NCBI GenBank assembly: GCA_964610905.1
Contig: CAZSYT010000077.1
Location: 1-15,286, forward strand
DNA length: 15,286 nt
Source: JAJZJT01 sp964610905
GTDB lineage: Bacteria > Actinomycetota > Acidimicrobiia > Acidimicrobiales > RAAP-2
Direction of reading: 5' to 3'
The notes beneath the pieces were generated by a model. It searched no databases. It was not told where the DNA came from and worked only from the letters and a program-made list of their open reading frames with translations. Made by a program: the position numbers and the translations under genes. Below, one piece after another: positions 1 to 6,474 of this stretch. Positions within the stretch are counted from its first letter, which is position 1. The number at the start of each line of letters is the position of its first letter.

Positions 1-2130
1 GCCGGCGCCGTCGGCCGCACCGACGAACACCGACCCGGCCGCGGCCAGCCCCGCCACCGCGCTGACCCCCGACGGCAGGGGCACGCTCGTCCACGCGGCA
101 CCGGCGTCGGAGGTCGAGGCGACGAACGGCGTCGCGCTCGACGGGCCGCCCTCGCCGGCTACGTCGCAGGTGGCCACGCTCGTGCAGGCGACGACGAGGT
201 GGCCCGCGTTGTCGACCACGGGCGGGGTTGCCGACGCGGCCCACGTCGCCCCACCGTCGATGGTCGTGACCACGGCGAGCGACCCCGCGCTCGTGGTGCC
301 GACCGCCTCGCAGGCGCCCGGAGCGGCGCACGCCAGCGCGTCGAGCCCGGTGACGCTCGCCGGGACCGGCTGGCTGGTCCAGGTGGTCCCGCCGTCGGTG
401 GTCCGCAGGGCGGCTCCGGACGACGTGGACGTCTCCCCGACCGCCTCGCAGACGGCCGTCGACGAGCAGGCGACCGCGCCGAGCGACCCGGCGGAGAAGG
501 TCGCGGGCAGCGCCTGGACCGTCCACGTCGCCCCGCCGTCGGTGGTGCCCATGACGTACGCGGAGCCGCCGTACCCGACCGCCTCGCACACGGAGGTGGA
601 CGCGCACGACACGTCCGTCAGCCCGTTGAGGCCGGCCGGGACCGCCTGTGCGCTCCACGTCGCCCCGCCGTCGGTGGTGCGGTAGGCGGCGGGGCGGGAG
701 TTGACGAGGCCGACCGCCTCGCACACGCTCGCCGACGGGCACGACAGGCTCGTCAGGTTCGAGTTCGGGATGGCGGCGACCCACCGCCACGTCGCCCCGC
801 CGTCGCTGCTGGCAACGACCGGCGTCGCACCGTCGTTGGCCGTGTACCCGATGGCGGTGCACGAAGTGGCCGACGCGCACGAGACCGCCCAGAGGCCGTC
901 GATGCCGACGGGCATCGCCTGGGTGGCCCACGTCGCGCCGTCGTCGGTCGTGCCGAGCAGGGCCCCCCAGCCCGGTCCGGCGCTGTTCGCGACCCCGGCG
1001 AGCTCACACGTCCCGACCCCGCCGCACGAGACGGTGACGGACGTGCCCATGGACACGGGGAGTGCCTCGACGGTCCACGTCGCGCCCCCGTCCGACGTGC
1101 CGAGCACGGCGGGGTAGTTCACGCTCGAGCCGGCGCGGCTGGAGGTCCCCACCGCCTGGCACACGGTGGCCGACGGGCACGACAGGCCGGTGACGGCGGT
1201 GACACCGGTCGGGGCCTGCTCGCTGCTCCAGTCCGCCCCGCCGTCGGAGGTGGCCTCGAGCACCGGCGTGGCGAGGCCTGTCGTGGAGTCGAAGACGCTC
1301 CCACCGACCGTGCAAGTGCTCGCCGAGGTGCACGCGACGGCATCGAGCGCCGCGCCGGTCGGGATGCCGGCGAGCAGCGGCTGCGCTGTCCACGACACGC
1401 CGGAGTCGGTGGTGGTGACGACTGTTGGACTGCTGCTGGTCGCGCCCACCGCCACGCACGTCGTCGTGGTCGGGCACGAGACGCCGGCGAGGCTGGTCAC
1501 GCCCGAAGGGACGGTGGCCGTGGTCCACTGCTGCCCGCCGTCGGTCGTCGCCCACGCGCCGACGCCGGAGGAGGTGCGGCCGAGCACGACGCACGTCGAC
1601 GGTGACGCGCAGTCGACGGTGCCGAGGCTGGTCGCGCCTGTCGGCAGTGGGAGGTTCGCCCAGGTCGTCCCCCCGTCGGTCGTGCCGACCACGGTCGACG
1701 TGGTCGTGGCGCTGTCCTCCGACGTCCCGACAGCGAGGCAGGTCGTCGTGGACGGGCACGAGACCGAGGAGAGGATCGGGGTCCCTGCCGGCAGCCGCTG
1801 GAGCGTCCACGTCGCTCCGCCGTCGGTCGTGCCGAGGACGGCACCCGGGCCGCTCCCGTTGACGAAGAAGATGTCGACGCCGAACACGCCCACGGCCTCG
1901 CACGTCGTCGCCGTGGCGCACGACACGTCGGTGACCGAGCCGATCGTCCGGGGGAAGGCCCCGGTCTGCTGGAACGTCCCGGCCACCACGCTCGCCGACG
2001 CTGTCGCCGGCGTCACCACGGCGCCGACGCCGGCTGCGAGCACCGCCGCCACCACGCCCGCAGCGAGCACGCGTGCCCGGCGCCAGCCCCGTCCGCGCCT
2101 CTCGCCTGCGACCACGTCCCCTGCGACCAC
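1..2130 (-). CDS. Secreted BNR/YCF48-like beta-propeller repeat protein, C-terminus beyond window
   Basis: The frame is open from 2130 to base 1 (710 codons, no stop). I translated it block by block. The GTG at 2130 is preferred because GAGGGGG lies 5 nt upstream and the product begins with a classical Sec signal: an Arg-rich n-region (residues 10-20), a hydrophobic core of Ala, Val, Gly and Leu (about 22-39) and an A-S-A cleavage-like site near residue 45. An in-frame GTG at 2211 is an alternative. The mature part is a chain of 45-54-residue repeats, each with a paired-cysteine motif such as SCPSATVCQAVG followed by an Asp-box-like TTDGGATW. Asp boxes of this kind occur in BNR, sialidase and YCF48 propellers, so an extracellular beta-propeller is inferred. 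No catalytic residues or substrate can be named. Plus-strand open frames here are antisense: their HVAPPSVV strings are the complement of TTDGGATW. Confidence 0.9.
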   Translation of the reverse strand, partial: MVAGDVVAGERRGRGWRRARVLAAGVVAAVLAAGVGAVVTPATASASVVAGTFQQTGAFPRTIGSVTDVSCATATTCEAVGVFGVDIFFVNGSGPGAVLGTTDGGATWTLQRLPAGTPILSSVSCPSTTTCLAVGTSEDSATTTSTVVGTTDGGTTWANLPLPTGATSLGTVDCASPSTCVVLGRTSSGVGAWATTDGGQQWTTATVPSGVTSLAGVSCPTTTTCVAVGATSSSPTVVTTTDSGVSWTAQPLLAGIPTGAALDAVACTSASTCTVGGSVFDSTTGLATPVLEATSDGGADWSSEQAPTGVTAVTGLSCPSATVCQAVGTSSRAGSSVNYPAVLGTSDGGATWTVEALPVSMGTSVTVSCGGVGTCELAGVANSAGPGWGALLGTTDDGATWATQAMPVGIDGLWAVSCASATSCTAIGYTANDGATPVVASSDGGATWRWVAAIPNSNLTSLSCPSASVCEAVGLVNSRPAAYRTTDGGATWSAQAVPAGLNGLTDVSCASTSVCEAVGYGGSAYVMGTTDGGATWTVQALPATFSAGSLGAVACSSTAVCEAVGETSTSSGAALRTTDGGTTWTSQPVPASVTGLDALACAAPGACEAVGTTSAGSLAVVTTIDGGATWAASATPPVVDNAGHLVVACTSVATCDVAGEGGPSSATPFVASTSDAGAAWTSVPLPSGVSAVAGLAAAGSVFVGAADGAG
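61..1970 (-). repeat. Thirteen Cys-x5-Cys / Asp-box protein repeats plus a degenerate fourteenth
   Basis: The first cysteine codon of each repeat begins, in coding order, at 1920, 1758, 1611, 1476, 1332, 1179, 1026, 879, 741, 606, 468, 330 and 186. Spacing is therefore 135-162 nt. The core pattern is [SAD]-C-x5-C-x(1-2)-[VAL]-G, then 15-25 variable residues, then [TS]-[TS]-D-[GAS]-G-x-x-W. After base 60 a fourteenth unit begins in which both cysteines are missing (LAAAGSVFVGAA). The cysteines of each pair are close enough for a disulfide within a blade, as expected for an exported protein; that is inference. Confidence 0.85.
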
Positions 2131-2232
2131 CTGTGCCCCCTCGGTCGAGCGATCCCGCCGGACCTGCCGGTCGGCGCGAACCCTGAGGCGCGATGGTGCA
2201 CGGACGTACACGAGAGCCCCCCGGGTGGACGC

Positions 2233-2238
2233 ACAGTA
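2233..2238 (-). promoter_or_regulatory. Possible -10 box for the repeat-protein gene
   Basis: TACTGT on the minus strand fits the actinobacterial TAnnnT -10 pattern. It lies between the upstream gene's hairpin and the GTG at 2130, giving a leader of roughly 95 nt. No convincing -35 box is seen 16-18 nt upstream, so this is weak. Confidence 0.25.
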
Positions 2239-2262
2239 GCACCGGTGCTTCGAGCGGCCCTA

Positions 2263-2280
2263 GACCGCCCGGGGGCGGTC
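2263..2280 (-). terminator. Hairpin after the luciferase-like oxidoreductase gene
   Basis: GACCGCC-CGGG-GGCGGTC is a perfect 7-bp stem with a 4-nt loop, starting 14 nt past the stop codon at 2295. No T-run follows. Terminator-like hairpins without a U-tract are common in GC-rich actinobacteria. It separates this gene from the downstream repeat-protein gene on the same strand. Confidence 0.5.
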
Positions 2281-2294
2281 GCCGTGCAGACTGC

Positions 2295-3194
2295 TCAGCT
2301 CTGGAGCGGGAGCACCACGTCGGCCAGCGCGGCCAGCGCGTCGCGCCCGTCGCCGCCGTGGTCGACCGGACGCACGACGAACTTCGACACACCGGCGTCG
2401 AGGTAGCGGGCGACGAGGGTGCGGAGCCCGTCGGGCCCGACCGCCACCAGCTCGGCGGGGTCGACGTCGGGACGCCGTGCCCGGAGCGCCGCCGCGGCGC
2501 CGGCGTCGAGCCCGCTCGCCGCGTAGGAGAGGCTCAGGCCGAAGTGCTCGGGGTCGACCTGCCTCCCCGCCGCCTCGGCCGCCGCGGCGATGGCTGGCAC
2601 GGCCCGGGCCGCCTCGGCCGGCGTCACCGTCGCCCCCAGCCACCCGTCGGCCACGCGGCCGACCCGGGCGAGGGCCTCGGTGCTCCTCCCGCCGAACCAC
2701 ACCTCGAGCGGTCGCTGGTGGGGCAGGGACGGCAACGAGAGCCCGCCGAGGTCGCGGCCGGCCACGCCGGTCCCCGAGCCGGCACCCGCCGTCTCCCCCG
2801 CCCACCACGCCCGGAGCAGGATGAGCACCTCCTCGAGCACACGTCCCCGGTGCGCCCCCTCGGTGCCGAGGGCCCGGCGCTCCCCGGGCTGGTCGAGGCC
2901 GACCACGAAGCTGAGCAACAGGCGACCGCCCGAGAGCTGGTCGAGCTGGGCCAGCGACTTGGCCAGGGTCAGCGGGTTGCGCCCGAGGGGCACGACGTTC
3001 GCCCCGAGCTTGAGCCGCGTCGTGGCGGCCGCCGCGTACGACAGCCCCACGACCGGGTCCACGGTCGGGCCCACCGGCAGGTCGGAGAGCCACACCCCGT
3101 CGAAGCCGAGCGCGTCGGCGTCGGCGACGAAGCCGGCGAAGCGGTCGAGGGAGACGGCGGCACCGCCCGGGGCGACGGCGAAGCGGATCTTCAT
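2295..3194 (-). CDS. Luciferase-like (LLM class), probably F420-dependent, oxidoreductase
   Basis: The product has 299 residues and resembles bacterial-luciferase-family TIM barrels. It begins MKIRFAVAP, followed by the early-strand pattern GFDGVWLSDLP, then GANVVPLGRNPLTLAKSLAQ and LDQLSGGRLLLSFVVG, the usual cofactor-side segments. Later segments are PLEVWFGGRST and RVGRVADGWLG, both typical of the family, and the C-terminal helices end in DVVLPLQS. About 300 residues is usual. The open frame continues upstream to 3476, but that part is low-complexity Arg/Ala/Pro and overlaps bioY, so ATG at 3194 is chosen; no clear Shine-Dalgarno is seen. In actinobacteria many of these proteins use F420 rather than FMN. 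The substrate cannot be predicted. It lies 140 bp downstream of bioY on the same strand, with a hairpin between them. Confidence 0.9.
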   Translation of the reverse strand: MKIRFAVAPGGAAVSLDRFAGFVADADALGFDGVWLSDLPVGPTVDPVVGLSYAAAATTRLKLGANVVPLGRNPLTLAKSLAQLDQLSGGRLLLSFVVGLDQPGERRALGTEGAHRGRVLEEVLILLRAWWAGETAGAGSGTGVAGRDLGGLSLPSLPHQRPLEVWFGGRSTEALARVGRVADGWLGATVTPAEAARAVPAIAAAAEAAGRQVDPEHFGLSLSYAASGLDAGAAAALRARRPDVDPAELVAVGPDGLRTLVARYLDAGVSKFVVRPVDHGGDGRDALAALADVVLPLQS

Positions 3195-3255
3195 GGGTCG
3201 ATCATGGCCGACCCGGGTAACCCGCGCCCGGCGCTCCGGCCCCGAGGAGGGCCCG

Positions 3256-3271
3256 CCCGCCGAGCGGCGGG
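3256..3271 (-). terminator. Possible hairpin after bioY
   Basis: CCCGCCG-AG-CGGCGGG is an inverted repeat about 63 nt beyond the bioY stop. The loop is tight (effectively a 6-bp stem with GAGC as loop) and no T-run follows, so it is only a candidate terminator. Confidence 0.3.
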
Positions 3272-3334
3272 GCGGCACCGAGGCCGGCACGGGCAGCGGT
3301 GCGCCTCCGGCGGGGCCGGGCGGGCGCCGCCGGC

Positions 3335-3919
3335 TCAGCGCTCCCCGGTGAGCCTCCAGGCGGCAGGCAGCAGCCCGGCGGCGAGCGCCGCCTTGATGGC
3401 GTCCCCGGCGAGGAACGGCGTGAGCCCGAGGGAGATCGCCTTGGCCGGGCCCACGTGGAGGCTGACGGCCAGCCACGTCACGCCCACGCCGTACATGACG
3501 ACCTCACCGGCCACCATGGCCGGCACGGACTTCCACAGCGACCGGTCGGCGCCCCGCTCGGCCAGCCGTCCGCACAGCGCGGCGCAGAGGAGGAAGCCGA
3601 CGATGTAGCCGAACGACGAGCCGACGTACCCGCTCGCGTGCCCGGCGAACCACGGCACACCGGCAACGCCCGCGACCGCGTAGAGGGCCATGGCGGCCGC
3701 CCCCCGCTTCCAGCCGAGCGCCGTACCGGCCAGCAGTACGCCGAGGGTCTGGCCGGTGATGGGCACCGGGGTGAAGGAGAGGTGGACCGACACCTGGGCG
3801 AGCAGGCCGACCAGGCCCGCCGCCCCGACGACCAGCAGCACGTCGCGCACGAGCGTGCCCGGCAGCAGGTCGGCGAGCACCATCGGTTCGTTGCGCGACA
3901 GCGTGACGGCTTGCGACAT
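3335..3919 (-). CDS. bioY: BioY family biotin transporter S component
   Basis: The product is a 194-residue very hydrophobic membrane protein. The BioY signature is clear: FTPVPITGQTLGVLLAGTALG at about residues 50-70, then AVAGVAGVPWFAG, GSSFGYIVGFLLCAALCGRLAERG and a C-terminal GLTPFLAGDAIKAALAAGLLP. BioY is the biotin-binding S component of ECF transporters; some bacteria carry it without dedicated BioM/BioN and either use a shared energising module or a solitary protein. No ATPase or transmembrane partner gene is in the window. The ATG at 3919 is supported by a GGAGGAG run at 3928-3936 about 8 nt upstream. A promoter-like element lies at 3983-4010. The gene diverges from a DUF6314 gene. 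Length is normal for the family. Confidence 0.95.
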   Translation of the reverse strand: MSQAVTLSRNEPMVLADLLPGTLVRDVLLVVGAAGLVGLLAQVSVHLSFTPVPITGQTLGVLLAGTALGWKRGAAAMALYAVAGVAGVPWFAGHASGYVGSSFGYIVGFLLCAALCGRLAERGADRSLWKSVPAMVAGEVVMYGVGVTWLAVSLHVGPAKAISLGLTPFLAGDAIKAALAAGLLPAAWRLTGER

Positions 3920-3982
3920 GAGTACGGCTCCTCCTCGGCGACAGCCTCGGCGGCGGCGGTCCGCCCCGCCCGTGACCGGCCG

Positions 3983-4010
3983 ACCTTAGCAAGCGGGCGC
4001 GACCGTCAAC
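3983..4010 (-). promoter_or_regulatory. Probable bioY promoter
   Basis: On the minus strand TTGACG (4009-4004) is followed after 15 nt by TAAGGT (3988-3983), which fits TTGACn and the actinobacterial TAnnnT -10. The spacer is slightly short. Transcription would start near 3975, giving a leader of about 55 nt that contains the strong Shine-Dalgarno. Confidence 0.5.
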
Positions 4011-4018
4011 GGCGCCGG

Positions 4019-4028
4019 GGGTGCACCC
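4019..4028. promoter_or_regulatory. Palindrome in the bioY / DUF6314 divergent region
   Basis: GGGTGCACCC is a perfect 10-bp palindrome immediately upstream of the -35 element proposed for bioY. It could be an operator for either divergent gene. It does not resemble a biotin-regulator site that I recognise, and short palindromes are frequent in DNA this GC-rich. Confidence 0.25.
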
Positions 4029-4073
4029 GGTCCCGCCTCGTCGCCGGCCGCCCGGTGCGGGAGGATGGCGGCC

Positions 4074-4511
4074 GTGGACGTCGCCGACACGCTCGCCTTC
4101 CTGGTGGGGACCTGGGAGGTGCACCGCACCGTCGAGGACCACCGCCTCGGCAGCTCCGGCACCTTCGCCGGCACGGCGAGCGTCGAACGCTCCCCCGGCG
4201 ACGCGTGCGCCTCGGCCACCTACCTCGAGGTCGGCGAGGTGCGCTTCGGGGCGCACCGGGGCCCGGCCCGCCGGGTGCTCGAGCTCCGGGCGCGCGGCGA
4301 CGGGGCAGTCCTACTCCACTTCGCCGACGGCCGGCCGTTCGTCGACCTCGACCTCGCCTCCGGCTCCTGGCACGCCACCCACGACTGCGGCGCCGACCGC
4401 TACGAGCTCACGACACGGGTGCAGAGCCCGACGACGGTCGAGGAGCGTTGGCGCGTGCGCGGCCCGGCGAAGCGCTACGACGCCGTCACCACGCTCGTCC
4501 GGCTGCGCTGA
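4074..4511 (+). CDS. DUF6314 family protein
   Basis: The product has 145 residues and no signal peptide or membrane segment. The pattern fits DUF6314: FLVGTWEVHRTVEDH near the N-terminus, GTFAGTASV, YLEVGEVRFG, then LLHFADGRPFVDLDL, a His/Cys/Asp segment HATHDCGADRYEL, and the closing WRVRGPAKRYDAVTTLVRLR. The shape, with a tryptophan near the N-terminus followed by alternating strands, suggests a small lipocalin-like barrel; that is inference, and I know of no established function. GTG at 4074 is preferred because GGGAGG at 4059-4064 sits 9 nt upstream. The ATG at 4065 directly abuts that Shine-Dalgarno but would add only three residues. It converges with the lipid-kinase gene across a 66-bp gap that holds only a weak hairpin (4548-4561). 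Confidence 0.85.
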   Translation: MDVADTLAFLVGTWEVHRTVEDHRLGSSGTFAGTASVERSPGDACASATYLEVGEVRFGAHRGPARRVLELRARGDGAVLLHFADGRPFVDLDLASGSWHATHDCGADRYELTTRVQSPTTVEERWRVRGPAKRYDAVTTLVRLR

Positions 4512-4577
4512 GCACCGCGGCACGAGCAGGTCCACACCGAGCGCGGCGGCGCGGCGGCGCCCCCGTCCTGGCGAGGG

Positions 4578-5600
4578 TCAGCCCGAGCGCCGCTGCTGCT
4601 CGGGCGGCGTGGCACGGGCCACCTCGGGCCCGAGCGCCGGGTGGGGCAGGATGCCCGGTCCCCACGGACGCGGGCTCACCTCGGGCCGGGAGCCGGTCGG
4701 AGGGGCGCACAGGTGCAGGGCGCGGGGTCGCACCCGTACGGTCAGCTCGGTGACGTCGCCGACGTGGTCCCCGTCGAACTCGACGGGCAACGGGTCGTCG
4801 AGGACGATCCGGACCTCGCGGCCGCGCAGCGTGTGGGCGTGCGGTGACCGGTGGGCCCGGCCGCGCAGGCCGTGCCACGCCACGCTCAGCCACTGGGTGG
4901 CACCGCGGGGGGCGAAGACGAGCACGTCGAGGAGCCCGTCGTCGGGTCGCGCCTCGGGGAAGAGGGTCATCCCGCCCCGCAGGGTGCCGACGTTGCCCAC
5001 GAGCGCGCCCACCGCGGCCGCCCGTACGGTGTGGACACCGTCGACCGTCACGTGGAACCGCCGGCGCGACGCAGAGCGGAGGGCGCGCCCGGCGGCCAGC
5101 ACGTAGGCCAGCCACCCGAAGCGCCCCTTCGCCTCCTCGTCCGTCTCGCGCACGAGGGCGGCGTCGAAGCCCACGCCGGCCATCACCATGAACTGGCGGT
5201 CGCCGGCGTCCAGCACGTCGACCCGCCGCCGTGCCGGAGCGAACGCCGCGTCGAGGGCGCCGTCGGTGTCGAGGGGCACGCCCAGGTTGCGCGCCAGCAG
5301 GTTGCCGGTGCCCCGCGGCAGGACGGCGAGCGCGGTGTCGGAGCCGGCCAGGGCCCTGGCGCAAGCCGTCACCGTCCCGTCACCGCCACAGGCCAGGACC
5401 ACGTCGGCCCCGGCCTCGACGGCGTCGCGCGCCTGGCCCGTCCCCGGGTCGTCGACCGTGGTGTCGAACCGCAGCGGCGGCGGCGCCCCCGCGAGCGCCG
5501 CCCGGAGGCGCGCCCGGGCCAGCACGGCGTCGGCGTCGGGGACCTTCAGCGGGTTCACGACGAGGGCCACCTTCGGCCGCGCCAGCTGGTGGCTCACCAC
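4578..5600 (-). CDS. Diacylglycerol kinase family lipid kinase (YegS/DagK-like)
   Basis: The product has about 340 residues. After the N-terminal KVALVVNPLKV strand come the nucleotide-binding motif ACGGDGTV (GGDGT at 72-76), then AVLPRGTGNLLARNLGVP, VMAGVGFDAALV, VGNVGTLRGGMTLFPEARPDDGLLDVLVF and the closing VEFDGDHVGD. These are in the order expected for this family, which phosphorylates diacylglycerol or related lipids at the membrane using ATP. The kinase core appears complete. About 40 residues at the C-terminus are Pro/Gly/Arg-rich and look like an unstructured tail. The frame stays open up to 5948, but that part overlaps the YqhA-like gene. GTG at 5600 (or the next GTG at 5597) places the start just before the first strand. 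No good Shine-Dalgarno is seen, so the start is uncertain. It lies 92 bp downstream of the YqhA-like gene, possibly in one transcript. Confidence 0.9.
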   Translation of the reverse strand: MVSHQLARPKVALVVNPLKVPDADAVLARARLRAALAGAPPPLRFDTTVDDPGTGQARDAVEAGADVVLACGGDGTVTACARALAGSDTALAVLPRGTGNLLARNLGVPLDTDGALDAAFAPARRRVDVLDAGDRQFMVMAGVGFDAALVRETDEEAKGRFGWLAYVLAAGRALRSASRRRFHVTVDGVHTVRAAAVGALVGNVGTLRGGMTLFPEARPDDGLLDVLVFAPRGATQWLSVAWHGLRGRAHRSPHAHTLRGREVRIVLDDPLPVEFDGDHVGDVTELTVRVRPRALHLCAPPTGSRPEVSPRPWGPGILPHPALGPEVARATPPEQQRRSG

Positions 5601-5692
5601 CGCACCGGTCGTGTCGTCGTCCCCGTCGTCACGTGCCCTCCTCCGCTGGTGCACGGTACCGCGGGGTCGGCCACCGGCGACAGCTGCGGCCG

Positions 5693-6298
5693 TCACGCCT
5701 CCCTGTTCCCGCTCCCCGCGTTCCCGCTCCCCGCGTTCCCGCTCCCCGCGTTCCCGTGCCCCGGGCTCCCCCAGCGGAGGTACGCGGTCAGCGCGACGAC
5801 GACGGCGGCAACCCCGCCGCCGAGCTCGAGCACCAGGCGGCCGTTGGCCTCGGCGGCGACCGTCTCGACGAAGCTCACCGACGCCACCAGCACGAGCATG
5901 GAGACGACCCGGGCCTTCAGGTCGTTCAGGTCGCTCATCTCGAGCCATGCCGGCAGCCGGTGCACGCCCCCCGGGTCGACACGGCTCACGAAGAGCTCGT
6001 AGAGGCCGAAGGCCGAGATGAGGAGGGTGGCCCCGACGAGGAAGAGGTCGACCACGGCCAGGAAGAGGCCGATGCGGTGGCCCACCGGCAGGGGTTCCTC
6101 GACGACGGAGCGCACCGACGAGAGGAACACGTAGGTCCCGTAGACGAAGGCGCCCGTGCCGGCGAGGACGAGGACGGCCACGGGGACGACCACGACGAGA
6201 CGTGCCGCCTCGAGCCCCCGCTCGAAGGCCTCCTCCGCCTGCTCGACGGCGGCCGGAAGACCACCGGGGTGCTCGCCGTCGTCGCCCTCCACCGTCAT
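5693..6298 (-). CDS. YqhA / UPF0114 family membrane protein with repeat tail
   Basis: The product has 201 residues. An acidic N-terminus (MTVEGDDGEH) leads into an amphipathic EQAEEAFERGLEAAR helix and then hydrophobic segments at about residues 30-57, 72-102 and 125-170. The family-typical soluble segment SRVDPGGVHRLPAWLEMSDLNDLKARVV lies between the second and third. This order fits the YqhA/UPF0114 inner-membrane family, whose function is poorly defined. The ATG at 6298 has GAGGAG 5-6 nt upstream. The last 20 or so residues (GNAGS three times, then GNREA) are encoded by a perfect 15-bp tandem repeat and are not expected in the family. It diverges from the glycoside hydrolase gene, and the lipid-kinase gene follows on the same strand. 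Confidence 0.85.
   Translation of the reverse strand: MTVEGDDGEHPGGLPAAVEQAEEAFERGLEAARLVVVVPVAVLVLAGTGAFVYGTYVFLSSVRSVVEEPLPVGHRIGLFLAVVDLFLVGATLLISAFGLYELFVSRVDPGGVHRLPAWLEMSDLNDLKARVVSMLVLVASVSFVETVAAEANGRLVLELGGGVAAVVVALTAYLRWGSPGHGNAGSGNAGSGNAGSGNREA
5705..5757. repeat. 15-bp tandem repeat in the 3' end of the YqhA-like gene
   Basis: The unit gttcccgctccccgc occurs three times perfectly at 5705-5719, 5720-5734 and 5735-5749, followed by a partial fourth copy that diverges near 5757. On the coding strand it specifies GNAGS units. As 15 is a multiple of 3, changes in copy number would keep the frame. Confidence 0.95.
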
Positions 6299-6344
6299 CG
6301 CCGCTCCTCGTGCCGTTCGCGTCCCGGTTCCTCCACCGGGGACA

Positions 6345-6359
6345 GCTCCATCATGGAGC
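6345..6359. promoter_or_regulatory. Inverted repeat in the YqhA-like / GH3 divergent region
   Basis: GCTCCAT-C-ATGGAGC is a perfect 7-bp inverted repeat around one central base, 47 bp upstream of the YqhA-like start. The size suits a dimeric regulator binding site. On the minus strand it also supplies the ATG ATG of a 19-codon open frame ending at 6295. Confidence 0.35.
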
Positions 6360-6401
6360 GCCGCTCCGCCGCGTGCGACGGTCCATCCCTGCTGCGCCCC
6401 G

Positions 6402-6421
6402 AACCTGGGAGTAACCTGAGA
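6402..6421. promoter_or_regulatory. Direct repeat AACCTGRGA upstream of the GH3 gene
   Basis: AACCTGGGA at 6402-6410 and AACCTGAGA at 6413-6421 are near-identical 9-mers with an 11-bp period, about one helical turn. TAACCT at 6412-6417 could also serve as a TAnnnT -10 on the plus strand, although no -35 is evident. The element could be a regulator site or a core promoter. Confidence 0.3.
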
Positions 6422-6474
6422 AGCACCGGCCCCGGGTGTGCGCACGTGCCCGCCGGGTCGTACCGACCGCACGC

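Noticed and set aside
170..2239. Repetitive plus-strand open frames with HVAPPSVV motifs
   Set aside because: They are the antisense of the minus-strand TTDGGATW repeats. The minus frame has the signal peptide, the Shine-Dalgarno and unbroken coding.
3920..3982. Riboswitch in the bioY leader
   Set aside because: The leader is only about 55 nt and shows no structure that I recognise as a known riboswitch.
2193..4753. Long plus-strand open frames across the oxidoreductase and bioY
   Set aside because: Their translations are Arg/Gly/Pro-rich and have no domain pattern, while the minus frames give LLM and BioY proteins.
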